From: Pyrenophora tritici-repentis
Taxonomy: Eukaryota > Ascomycota > Dothideomycetes > Pleosporales > Pleosporaceae
Length of the DNA stretch: 64,000 nucleotides
Direction: 5' to 3'
NCBI RefSeq assembly: GCF_003171515.1
Contig: NC_089390.1
Span: 4,526,001-4,590,000 of the forward strand
Position numbers and translations under genes: made by a program. A model generated the notes under the pieces. It searched no databases. It saw nothing but the letters and a program-made list of their open reading frames with translations, and was not told where the DNA came from. Below are positions 36,401 to 46,264 of the stretch, in pieces. Numbering within the stretch: position 1 is the stretch's first letter; each line of letters begins with the position of its first letter.

Positions 36401-36595
36401 TGGGATATTAGCTGAGAAACTCAACACCAAGGTTTCTATATAACTTTCCTAATCGGGACTGAGCCCATCAAGCCGAGCGAGCTGACAGCCCTGTTTCAGC
36501 CAATCCGAGCGAGCCGAGCGAGCTGCTGGCCTCCGCTCAATTGGCTGAGCAAGCCAATTGGCTGAGCTCGCTCAGCTTGCTCATTGACATCTGTG
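33455..36595 (+). mobile_element. Complete 3.14-kb hAT DNA transposon
   Basis: The element is bounded by the 8-bp duplication TGTGCTGC. Its ends form imperfect terminal inverted repeats: CATACTTGTCAACGAGCGAG on the left against CACAGATGTCAATGAGCAAG read inward from the right. Subterminal regions (33465-33600 and 36470-36590) are packed with GAGCGAGC/GCTCGCTC motifs in both orientations, as in hAT elements where transposase binds subterminal repeats. It contains one long intact transposase gene, so it could be autonomous. Confidence 0.88.
33884..36415 (+). CDS. hAT-family transposase, apparently intact
   Basis: A single uninterrupted ORF encodes 843 residues. The N-terminus has a basic cluster (TSKRPRVAARHRG) suitable for nuclear import. 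A BED-type zinc finger follows, with WICHYCYKHK (C156, C159) and ARHLGEDKKGH. The RNase-H-like catalytic core shows Asp311 in SFDGWTTK, Asp379 in FVLDNAHNNN, and Glu779 in CECERLFSELG. The last lies in the C-terminal hAT dimerisation region (YPSLSKFAIDMLSIPGSS). These are the three catalytic acids expected of the family. Known role: cut-and-paste transposition of its own element and of related non-autonomous copies. No stop or frameshift is present. Confidence 0.93.
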   Translation: MPAKRTRVNALEIATTSKRPRVAARHRGTASQPVLVDTRPFSPSPPPPPLSPRQALVAAPQAPNFEATLRESRAEETIIPPPEGSEHATVAASGAASEAVDEGFVWVEDKYDGFNWSRYPKHCKPPTSLSNRASWVYSHGYRIALRSNVAKVTWICHYCYKHKFTTVGRGIHDVSQSPSAPARHLGEDKKGHGLKPPSKRTTVAPRKETLLERALQKGCSQAVANELTNFNIQEFRLAAVTWLVENNLPLSQFESSSFRNMIQLASVEAERALWASHNSVSRYVIRLYNYLLPKVVASLSESMSKVHISFDGWTTKGGKRGYLGIVAHYVDSSGELRDLPIALPQLTGAHTGEAMAEVVMAIFKQFEITVGKLGYFVLDNAHNNNTTINTLALQMGFSATERRLRCGPHTLNLIGQMLLWGEEKESYDNEETERVNEAENMATWRGDGPLGVLLAVINYIKTPQQYALFEKYQKLAIRDQPVNAPTEQHKIKEPVKPVVTRWNSYVSCFERAVELQLAVNGYANYHIQKIETEDAYARSRNNKLPAAPDWMRSDGINAHDWQVIAEYIDVLRPLKQATKRLEGRGKSGAFGAIAEVIPVFEYLLGVYEDRLQSYEDVIHDEHTESPEDHLAINLRAALVKAREYYNKLDLSPAYYAATILHPRYKSYLDAAWADKPDWLESSNRKFQHLWAEYKSLPKPRLRPKVRHNDIDDAINSFIEPAGLTENEEDEYEAWKRSEPIASEGVDPIKYWVGLRDRYPSLSKFAIDMLSIPGSSCECERLFSELGDLLEPRRRSISPQLLAAIQCDRRWIRAGFGSGEVPVKEAISDEEMDAKYGVHKWDIS

Positions 36596-36603
36596 TGTGC
36601 TGC
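36596..36603. repeat. Right 8-bp target site duplication of the hAT element
   Basis: This is an exact copy of TGTGCTGC at 33447-33454 and defines the right border of the transposon. Confidence 0.8.
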
Positions 36604-37160
36604 TTGCTTCAGCGGGGCCAACACGCTGGAGACCCATCCAATATCTGCTTTCGAAGGTAGATTTGGCAAGTTTGCCTCTACCTCAATCACTCTCTTTGTC
36701 GAATCCTGGTGGTCTGGCCGCTTGGTGCTTACTTCAGCGCAATACGTAAGTATAATTGCTATGGGGCTTAGGACTATCACTGTCGATCGCGATATTAGCT
36801 AGCGCTAACCCGCAACATCAAAATTTCCTACGGTCTGCTAGGTACGCAAGTCTTGTTCGTAGAGTATGGGCACATGTTATACTTAGACACTCCTTTCTTC
36901 AATGCGCTGTTAGATCCCGTTTGGTTAAGAGCAGCAATTGCATCCAAAGGCGATTAGAGAGAGTCTCTCGATGCAGACCTAGGCGGAAGCGTCGGAATAA
37001 TTTGAGAAGAGCAGATACATAGGCTAAAAAGAATATCCAAAGATCAATTTGATTGTTCAAGTTTCACTTCCCACGCACAAAGCAGACAGACTGGCAAACG
37101 CTGAATTATTTCCACAACTAAATTACTCCACGTAAACTTAGCTAACCCCTTATCTTCTCA
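36604..37160. other. Right flank of the hAT insertion
   Basis: The plus-strand frame immediately right of the target duplication stays open from TGT-GCT-GCT to about 36,798, in the same frame as the left-flank relic. A possible donor GTAAGT occurs at about 36,746. Beyond that I see no gene. Confidence 0.4.
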
Positions 37161-37387
37161 TTAGCAACCGCAGGTGTCAGTGGCGCCCATGCGCACGCAT
37201 CGAGCTGGTCCGCCACCGCATCCACGTGGAAAGTCCCGGGCGCAGTCGGGACACTTTGTATAGGACGTTAGCTCTAGCAGGAGTGGTAGGGGGCTAGTAA
37301 AGGATCCTTTTGACGTACTTGGGCGAGGGCGCCCGGCATAGAGACGGTGAGTGCGAGAAGCACAGCGATGGTCTTAAAGCTGAGCAT
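37161..37387 (-). CDS. Small cysteine-rich secreted peptide, effector-like (two exons)
   Basis: Exon 1 (37387-37319) encodes a clean signal peptide, MLSFKTIAVLLALTVSMPGA followed by LAQ. A 65-bp intron has donor GTACGT, branch GCTAAC and acceptor AAAG. Exon 2 (37253-37161) encodes 30 residues with six cysteines spaced C-x2-C-x7-C-x6-C-x8-C-x-C, beginning CPDCARDFPRGC and ending TDTCGC. The total is 53 residues and the mature peptide about 30. A TATATAAA motif lies about 40 bp upstream of the ATG. Intron placement right after the signal peptide, the even cysteine count and the location beside transposons all fit a fungal secreted effector or antimicrobial-type peptide (inference). Reading through without the intron gives a stop 14 codons later. 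Family not recognised. Confidence 0.65.
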
Positions 37388-38393
37388 AGCTGCAGATGTC
37401 GTCGGAGATGTTTTCGATTATTTTTTATATATTTTAAGAAGAGGTTCGTTGAAGTCTTGGAGTATTCCAAGAGCTATTTTTGGAGTAAAGAGGTTTATGG
37501 GTTATGATACCAAATTCTGGGGGTACGGTACTGTTTTAAAGACCGGTTGGCAGATCTACAGATCTTCTACCTCGGCCTACTGGGCAGCCGGATTACAGCT
37601 GCACGTCGGATGAAGCGGTCTGCCCGGATGTTGTAATGATTCGTCACTAGGGTCCTCCTTCTCCCAATACAGAAAGTGTGGCGAGAAGGACGGCGAGAGT
37701 CATAATATTAAGCACAGCGCTAATTTGCTTCAATACCTAATGTCTGTGATGGCTCTATAGGGACACGAGATCGACAAGGTCTTGGGGCTGTCGTGAAAAT
37801 AAGGTTGGGAAAGTCTTCTTTATAGTTATCCATCGGTGAGTTGAACAAAGCGTAGCTGACCGGTTAGGTTCTAGGGGGTCGTACTCAGCATTTCCAAGGG
37901 TGCATCACCTGTAAGCCCAAGTCAATGTGGCCCAAGTTCCTTAACAGTCAGCATAGATACCTTCGGTGTTGATATGGCGAACTCTAGACGGAGTTCCTGA
38001 TACAGTTAGATCTTGTACAGAGTTCCTGAAACTTTCACTTCAACAACGCAATCTTCCACGATTTTCTTGTAATGTCACGTTACTTTCATGCATGACCAAC
38101 TGGAACATGAAATTTCGTGATACTTAGTTGTAATCGTTGTATCTATCTAATACAAAAAGAATTTCATGCAAATTGACTGCGCCATGTTCTGCACTCTGAA
38201 ATCTCTTGCACACATGATGGCTTTTGGAGACAGAACAGACCCACCATTCACGTGACACAGCATGGAGAAATACATCCTCTTAGCTGCTAATCACCCAGAA
38301 GAGAAGTAGAGGGAAAAGTCAACATCGAGTGCGAAAACCATGCCGTCGGATTTCTGCGCTCCCTTGATGGCTGTTTGGCGCCTTGGACCTTCT
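37388..38393. other. Intergenic, promoter of the secreted peptide gene
   Basis: The proximal part contains an AT-rich TATA-like stretch (37418-37436) suited to the minus-strand peptide gene. A short minus-strand ORF from 37703 starts with a hydrophobic stretch (MTLAVLLATLSVLG) but stops after 18 codons. No other feature is recognised. Confidence 0.45.
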
Positions 38394-38401
38394 CTCACTT
38401 G

Positions 38402-38529
38402 CAGACTTGTCAACAATCAATCAGATCGGCATGATTGATTCCTATCTAGGCTAAAGGCTGCCTAATGAAGTAATTCTTTAACCTATATAGGAATCAATCA
38501 TGTCGATCGATTGATTGTTGACAAGTCTG
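38402..38529. mobile_element. 128-bp foldback hAT-type MITE
   Basis: Terminal inverted repeats of about 44 bp begin CAGACTTGTCAACAATCAAT, so the element is nearly palindromic. It is flanked by the perfect 8-bp duplication CTCACTTG (38394-38401 and 38530-38537). The terminal 13 bases match the left end of the hAT transposon at 33455 in 12 positions (CATACTTGTCAAC), which suggests mobilisation by that transposase or a close relative. Confidence 0.88.
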
Positions 38530-38759
38530 CTCACTTGCAAGGCTGGCTGCCATCGCTCCTTCCTCAACAGCGCTCATGACGCACTCTCGCGTCCACAAGA
38601 CCCACATGTTTCCTTTCAAAAGCCTCAGTTTGTGTCCCCTCCATCTTTCACCTCGCAATACCACATTTCCTTCTTTGAGGTCAACCCTCAAGCTACGGGT
38701 GGGCACTGTCACTCTAAGCTTCCACTACCATCACCACCCTCACCACCCTGCCCAGAAAC

Positions 38760-39536
38760 ATGACCGACTCGAAGGCGCCAACCCAAGAAGGCGCACAGTT
38801 GGCCAAACCAGATATGTAAACACCTGTTCAGATCTGTCGCTCCCATTCCTGGGTTACCCTTCCCGATTTCTCCATAAGCTATCCGCATGCCTGCACTCAA
38901 TATTCGACTAACACGACCTCACTAGCTGACTGGGCTCTACACGTCGTAGTAGCACCTGAAGTTCTTATCACCCAGCGATGCGACAGTCTTGACCTACTAT
39001 TCAACCGATGGAGGCTGTATCGACGTGCTCAATGTGCTCAACATGTACGAAGCACATGACGAGTACGAATGGCCTACTGTCACCGGCTACGATTTTGCGC
39101 AGGCCATGCGAATTCGCCGTGCGCTAGTCAATGATGTCTTCGTTGCGCTGGAGAAGACAGGTAGGGTCAAGCTTGTGGGTGAGCAGGCGCAGAGTGTGCC
39201 GAATACACTGCAGAGCAGCGGAAAGAAGGTTGATGACACTGGTGAGTATCTTGAAATCATTTGGCCTTGGTTGCGGTGCTAAAAATATGAACAGCTGGTG
39301 GAAGCAATGCTGGACGCAAACGCAAACGCAAGAATGAAGACAGGGATTACGAAAGTGATGAATTCCTCAGCAAGACGATGCGTGAACTACTCATTATGCT
39401 GAAGGGTCCCATCTCAGTATACACCAAACAAATAAGCACCACTTGTGGAGTCAAGCCTGAAGTTCAGCTGGCCGATATCGTTCATGATACCTTGGTATAT
39501 GATTTGGATGATTTGGATAATTGGGATGATTACTAG
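38760..39536 (+). CDS. Small uncharacterised protein with basic nuclear-type motif
   Basis: Three exons (38760-38815, 38976-39241, 39295-39536) join in frame to 187 residues. The middle exon encodes a compact segment (TYYSTDGGCIDVLNVLNMYE, then YEWPTVTGYDFAQAMRIRRA) that looks like a folded helical domain. The third exon begins with GRKRKRKNEDRDYESDE, a likely nuclear localisation signal, and ends in an acidic tail (YDLDDLDNWDDY). The second intron (53 bp) has strong GTGAGT/CAG sites. The first intron (160 bp) is longer than usual here and its boundaries are less sure. No family is recognised. The gene lies next to the foldback MITE. Confidence 0.6.
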
Positions 39537-39900
39537 TGACAAACTGTCAGAACTGAGTCAAAGAGGAAGTCTGGACTATGAGATAGGAACAAGAAGCTGA
39601 TAAACAGAATGTCCAGCGCACAAAGACCAACATGGGCGGTCTGATGGACTGAGTGCGGGTGTCATACATAGGAATATCCAATAGGGCTACAACGTACAAG
39701 GGGGGATATAGCATCTCAAGAGAGAAGGCACGGAAGAGTTAAGTATCATGGATAGACCGACTACTCGGCAAAATTACAATCATGTCTAGCACTTCAACGC
39801 GCACATGGATCTCGTTATTCATACTATCGTGAGTCATGCTGCCGAACACAGTCACAACAATATCCAGTCGACAGCAACCAACCACTTCTCCCCTCGTACA
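39537..39900. other. Convergent 3' flanks
   Basis: This is short DNA between two convergent genes, probably both 3' UTRs. Nothing else is recognised. Confidence 0.45.
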
Positions 39901-41026
39901 TCAACATCCCAAGTCGGCACTCTCACCCCCCAGCAAACTCCCTATCTTGACAAGCACACCCCCAGAGCCTCTCACACCTCCTTGACCAGCCACCAGGATG
40001 AATACCTCCTCGTCTGCATCCGAATTGCTCGATGCAGTATACATAGCATGCTGTACACACCCCCTTGCAAAAACAACACCACCGGCATAACATCCCACCA
40101 CACCATCATCATCTCCACCCCCCCTTCGTCCCCTTCCCCGCTAACCCCGTAATCCGAACTCTAATCTTAACACCATCGTCCCTATCCCGTCCCCACAGCA
40201 CACTACCGCCCCTATCCTGTGTCGCAAACGCCATATTCGCCGTTTCCACAATCCAACCCGCAGCCGTCGAGGCCATACCGCCGGGTATGTACTTTGCTGT
40301 TTTGCGAGAAGGGGAGAAAATGTCTGGAGGGGGTTTGACTGGTTTGGGTGGGGAGGTGGGAAGCGCGGGGAGGATGAAGTGGGGGCGCGATGCAGATGTA
40401 GATGGAGGTACGGGTGCTGTCGCTGCTACTGTTGCTATACTGGGGAAGGGCGCGGGTGTGCGGGGTGGCGGTACTTTGAAGCGATGGGTTGTTGGTGCGG
40501 GTGTTTGGGGGTCCGATGGGGATTGTAGTTGTGGTGGGCTTGGTGGTGATGTGCGGCGGCGCTTGGTGCGTGCGGCAGTGTCGAAGAGCATTTCATCGTC
40601 ATCATCGTCGTTGTTGTTATTGTTGGGTTCGTGTTCCTGTGATCCTTCTATGCTTTCTACGCGCTCAAACTTCCTTGGTGGCTTCGGCCGCGGGGTCGTG
40701 TGTTGGAGTTGGAGTTCCCGCGCCGCTTCGTGCTTCTCCTTGCTCGGTCCATGGTCTGTCGCAGCGGTTATCTTGTGTTGCGCAGGCGCGATGACGAAGC
40801 GTTTCGCAGGTGTCAACTTCTTGAATTGCAGCTCTGGTTTTTGCGCCGGTTTCTTCGCGAGCGGGGGCGTTTGTATGGCGAACGTATTGCGTAGATTGGA
40901 TTGTGGCTTCTTCGACTTTTGTGCCGAGGGCGGATTGGGGGTTAAGAAGCGGTGTGGTGAGGGTGTGTGTGTTGGCATAGTGGGAACGACATGGGGAGAT
41001 TCAGGGGCTTTAGTTTGCGGGCGCAA
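39901..41026 (-). CDS. Uncharacterised protein, frame broken at a C7/G7 homopolymer
   Basis: The first frame (41026 leftward) encodes about 300 residues of Pro/Ser/Lys-rich sequence with an Asn/Asp run, then a conserved-looking C-terminal region (KTAKYIPGGMASTAAGWIVE, TANMAFATQDRGGSVLWGRD). It stops at 40109. A second frame, open upstream of 40101 and ending at 39901, continues the domain with CYAGGVVFARGCVQHAMYTA and FILVAGQGGVRGSGG. The two frames meet at a 7-base homopolymer (40118-40124). One base fewer would fuse them, so this is either a sequencing error or a recent mutation. The 5' end is unsettled: a likely upstream exon near 41165-41235 reads MTKVSKRRLTAMEARLR, but I could not join it in frame. 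No family is recognised. Confidence 0.55.
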
Positions 41027-42398
41027 TGTGTTATCGGTGAAAGCATCGTGGGTGGTGGCAAGGCAGCCGCGTCGTGCCGAAAACGCGGGGACGCGCTGTC
41101 ACGGGGTTGGGCCCACTCAAACAAGCAATACATACTCATGTCAAAACTGCGAATACGAGACTACAGATTTTACTTGGGAGACGGATCTTGTCGCAACCGA
41201 GCTTCCATGGCAGTCAGACGACGCTTACTGACCTTGGTCATGTGCCCGTCGATGAAATCCAGACTTAAGTTATGTATCAATGCGGGATTGCTTACTGCCC
41301 GCTGATGATGCAATCTCAGAGCACGTAAATACAAGGATCAGCGCGCGTACCCGACGAATCGGTGTTTTGGCAAAAGTCCAACATTTGGCAGGCCGGCGAG
41401 TCCAGCCATCTTTCAGACGCGTGCGGCAGGCTTGGACAGTGCCATCGGGTGGTTCGATCGCCGTGCGGGAGATCAACGGTATCCTGGCTGCGACGTGCTC
41501 TGGCGTGCTGGTTCCCCTAACAACATCGGCGACATACATGACAGCAGCCGTCATGAGCGTCAGTAGGCGTCAGTCAGGGTGAGGTATGGCGGCATAATCT
41601 GGTCGAGGCTGGGCACGCCTATCTTGATGGTGGGGGCGTGCGGAACGGAGTGAGGGCAGACTTGGGGCCTTGCAGGTGTGGCGCAGTGTGATATCGCAAC
41701 TAGGACGGCCAAGCAAGATTGCGATGCCGCATACGTACCACGGCCGCAGGCGGCCTGACAGAAATGTACATATAATGATATACTATGCAGGTAACCCGTC
41801 AGATCCGGGTCAGGATGCATCAGCTCATAACGGCAAGTAGGGCGCACAATGGACGGGAAATGGACGGTAAACAAGCCAGCCACAGCTTCTCGCATATGCC
41901 GAAACAAGGCCCATCGATAGCGCGGAGGTGTTCGCAGGAACAATTGGGCTAAGGACAAGCTGAGACAGGCAGCTGCAAGGTACGGCCCCTACGGATATAA
42001 GATGATGTGACGGGGGGACATGGTGGGCGACTGATTGGCGATTGGCAATTGGCGCGGGGGGGGGACGAGGAGCGAGGCTGGGGACCAGCCACAAGATGCG
42101 CAACTCGAGGATAGAACAACACGGCCGCGCTGCCCTAAGCCAACCTACATGACTCTCGACGAGGCCAGACGTCTGCTTCTGCACCGTCGCTCCCTTGCCT
42201 TTGCTTTTGCTGCCACTGCCACGTAGCCGTCGTCATCGTCGTCTCTCGTTTTGTTGTCGTTTTCTGTCTGTCTATGCCCACCATCCACGTTAGCCTACGC
42301 TGCATACGCGGCTTCGTACAAGAGTCGGCCCATAGCCACTCGCGCCTTCGCTCCTTCCCCCGACTGAGTACTCCGACGGCAGGCGCCATTCACTCACC
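41027..42398. other. Divergent intergenic region
   Basis: It probably contains the 5' exon and promoter of the minus-strand gene (around 41,100-41,300) and the promoter and leader of the C2-domain gene at 42,399. A G9 run occurs near 42,056-42,064. No other feature is recognised. Confidence 0.45.
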
Positions 42399-45300
42399 AT
42401 GTCGACCAAATCCGTCACCATGTCCAACTTTGGCGGCGCCCACGCTGCCGGCATCTTCTCCGACATGACGGTCGATGGGCCTATAATCGGCACCCTGGTC
42501 GTCATCATGGACCGCGCGAGGAATTTGCCCAACAAGCGGACCATGGGCAAACAGGACCCTTATTGTGCTGCACGCCTGGGCAAGGAAGCAAAAAAGACGA
42601 GGACGGATAAGCGCGGAGGGCAGACGCCCAAGTGGTGAGTATGCGCTCGAGTAGAAAACCAAAGATACGGTGCTGACATATGCAGGGACCAGGAATTGCG
42701 CTTCACAGTCCACGACTCGCCTGACTACAACCGCCTCAAGGTGTCCGTCTTCAACGACGACAAGAAGACGGAGCTGATTGGCGAGGCCTATGCGAACCTG
42801 CAGTCCGTCATTACACCCGGCGGAGGACAGAGCGATGAGTGGCTCGGCCTGAATTGCAAGGGCAAGTACGCGGGCGAAATCCGCATGGAGATGACCTACT
42901 ACGACACCCGCCCCAAGACGGAGAAGCAGGTATCTGACAGGAAGAGGGAATCGGCCAAAGCAGAAACATATGGACATGGACATGGACACGGCGTAGTAGG
43001 GGGGGCGCGAGAGATGGCGCCCATCAAGCGACGACCGCTGCCCAACGATCCCACAGGCGCTTCGCCGTCGCCCGTCCACACGCCAGAGCACCGGGGACTG
43101 CGCGGTCTGCGAGCTGGCCCACGAGAGCTGGGCTCGCCGCGACACCATCAGTCGCCCAGCGAGCAGTCGCCAGGCCACAGAAGCCAGTCGGATACGCCTA
43201 CCCGCAGGCCTGTGGCCGCAGGTTCGCCATTGAACTCGACGCCTCCCCAGCGCCCAGCGCCGCAATCTTCATACAGCACGCCGCCAAACCCGCGCCCGTC
43301 GAACCAGAGAATGCCACTACCGAGAGAAGAGAGCTTTGACATGTCATATGCAGCGCCGAAACCATATGAGGTGAAGCCAATAGACCCTCTGCCTCAGCAC
43401 ATCCGCCATGCAGAGCCAAGAAGAACATCTCAAGAGGATGACCGCTCGCCCCGTGCTCATCCGCAGCAGCACCCGGCTGAGCCTGTCCACTCGCACTCTG
43501 CTCCAATCGTCCCAACACAGCACAGCTATGAGGCTTCGGCCCACCAGCAGCAGCTACAGCAGCAACAACTGCAGATCCAGTATCTGCAACAACAACTGTT
43601 GCAGCAACAGCAGGTCGAGCCGCAAAGGATTGAACCAGCTCGGCAGGCTCCGGCTTCATACGGTCAGGAACAGTACCAGGACCCTTCCTACCAGGTTGCG
43701 CCTCTGCGCACCTCTCGAAGCCGCGAGTACAGCGACGAGCAGGTGTCGCCCATGAACCCTTACTATGGGCAGCTGAGGTTCATTGAGGCGCCTCCTACAC
43801 ACGAGGAGGGCTCCTTGCACCGAAGACGCAGTGCGATGCAGCCAATGGTCGAAGACGAGGATGATATGCCACCACCGCCGCCAACGCATAAGCGCAACGC
43901 GAGCACTGTGCCTCATCGCCGCCATGAAAGCCCCGAGCAGTACCACAATGAAGCTCCTGAACCACTCAGTTTCTCATCCCGGTCTCGGGAGCAGTCGCGT
44001 CGTCTCAGTTACGACACTGCGCCCCAAAATTACGAGTCCAACGACTACGCACCACGACAACCCGGGGAGCGGCGATACACGCATCCTCGTATGCCAGCCC
44101 AACAATCAAGTCGCCCAACATCCCGTCAGGACATGATGGTGCCCTCTCCACTGCGACAGGAGACCTTGCGCCAGGAACCGCCGGCATTGCCATCTAGTCT
44201 CATTGCTGGCCTTAATCCTGCCAGACAAGAGATTGAAGCGGTGCCGTATGAGGCGCCTCCAACATACGAGACTCCTCCACGGCTGCGTCACTACTCTGAG
44301 CCAGCAGAATACCGGGCCATCACCCAGTACGAAACGCCTGTGCAGTCTCAAGAACTGGTCCATCATTCGGCCTACCAAAACAACGATTACTACCCGCATG
44401 ACCCACCGGAGCAGCCCCGCCAGAGATCGCCTCCGGCATATGATACCGCTGCTATCGTCAAGCCACGCGCTACAAGCCCCGGTGTTAACCCACGCTACAC
44501 TCCTAACCCACCCATGGATCGTTACTCTCCAAACCTTGATATCGATCGCTACTCGCCGAATCCGGTCACTGAGCGCTCGTCTAGGATGCCTGCGCGAAGC
44601 ATGCCGACTCGCAAGTCTGTCTCACCCCGACCACCACCTCCTGCGGAGGACTTTGGTGAGCGAAGACTATCTGGTGTTGCTTTCAACCCAGACAGCTTCG
44701 ACGTGTACAACCCGAGAGTATCCAAGTCGCCCATTCCTTCGGATGATGAGCCGGAGCGACCAGGCAGTCGCATGGAGTACAACGACAAAGGCCAGATTGT
44801 CACCTTCAGCGGCCGCGTCGTTGATGCCTCTGACCATCTTCCCGTCGACAACTGGGCCCCTGAGCCAGTGCCGAAAGGCACTGTGAAGGAGAAATCTTCT
44901 CGGTCCCGACCACAGCTAAACGGCAGTCGAGACCTCGAAGCTGCCATGCAACGCGAGGAGCGTTACCAACGGGAGCGCGCGGAGCGAGAGCGCATCCGCC
45001 ATGCGACAAGCATGAACTTTGACAACAGCAGCGCGCTCGTAACGACAAGACATGACTTTAACGACACTGTGAATGCCGGCGCACTTGTCCTAGCAAGCCA
45101 TCATCACGCCGACCCCTCCAACTCTATCGGTCGCAACAGGCGAGACCAACAGCAGCGCCCAGTATCCTCATATGACACCCCACCCCAGTACCAGATGCCG
45201 GACAGGCAAGTTCTCCGTGAGCGAGAAAACCCCAACAGCTATGGCAGTAGCCCTGGCTATGACCGACGCGGCACGCAGAGACACAGCGTCGCGGGCCCCC

Positions 45301-45458
45301 CTCCCATTCCAGCCAAAGTACCTCTCGATATGGGCGGTGGCTACGGCGTTCAGAATGAAGACATGGCACTTAGCCTTGAGCTCCAAAGCATCGACATTGG
45401 TCCTGGGTCTGGGACACGCAGGCCACGAACTACGGCTCGACGACAGTATGGATACTAA
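42399..45458 (+). CDS. C2-domain ingression protein, Inn1/Fic1-like
   Basis: Two exons (42399-42634, 42686-45458) encode 1,002 residues. A C2 domain spans about residues 25-140, with GTLVVIMDRARNLPNKRTMG, then KQDPYCAARLG and, across the 51-bp intron, TPKWDQELRFTVHD. The remaining 850 residues are a Pro/Ser/Arg-rich disordered tail with a Gln-rich stretch (about 365-395) and many PPxP-type motifs suited to SH3 partners. Known family role: Inn1 in budding yeast and Fic1 in fission yeast couple the actomyosin ring to membrane ingression and septum formation, binding SH3 proteins such as Cyk3 and Hof1/Cdc15. The tail is much longer than in yeast. An ATG 7 codons in (MSNFGG) is an alternative start. 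Confidence 0.85.
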
Positions 45459-46264
45459 TGGTGCCATGAAAGATGTCATGTCTTTTTGCTTATGCGGATT
45501 TACGCCTTTCTGATGGTGTGTGTGTGTTTTTTTGTGTACGATAACAATGGTTTGATGTCATTTTTTTGGTAAGTTTTAGAACCGGTGGTTGGTTGGTGCG
45601 TTCTTGTGGTGGTGGTAGTGTTTCCTAGGAAACCAACCCCCTTTCTTCTTTCTCTCTCTTTTAGTAATTGCTCGATGTACTGTGCGATTCCAACGAGGGT
45701 TTGAGAGCCAGAACATGTCCGAGTCTTTTTTTTTCTTCATTCCTTTGATGCGCTTCGAATACACCTACCTAACCTGCTTTTATGGCTGTGTTTTTCTTTG
45801 TCGGGCTTAGAAGCAATAGCTTGCATAGATATCCAACACTCATGGGCGTGTGTCCACCCTTTTTTTTCTTGCGATTATCTCTTCTCTTCTCTTTGCTCCT
45901 GAGTGAAGTAGTTATTGAGGATAGTAATTTATACATGATCACCACTTCTGCTCCTCTTCCCGTTTGAGTACTTGTGCAAGTTGTGTGATGTATTATTCTA
46001 ACCAAATGGACGGGAATGCTAGACGGGCAAACACAATAGTCTGATACTCGATTATTACGCTCGTCTGACGAGACGGCTGGTTAGGAAGATTATATGCTGG
46101 GGGTATATACTGAAAACATCATGCAAGAACTTGTACCTCCCTCCTCACCTTCATCAACCTCACTCCAGGACCACCCTTCCCCCTCTCCTCCCCTCTCCTC
46201 TCATCTGCCCCTCCTCATCAAATACACGTTACATTACATTACCCATACTCCATGCCCATATTTC
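45459..46264. other. Convergent 3' flanks
   Basis: T-rich stretches around 45,480-45,900 and pyrimidine-rich runs near 46,140-46,200 fit 3' UTR sequence of two convergent genes. No gene is seen. Confidence 0.5.
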
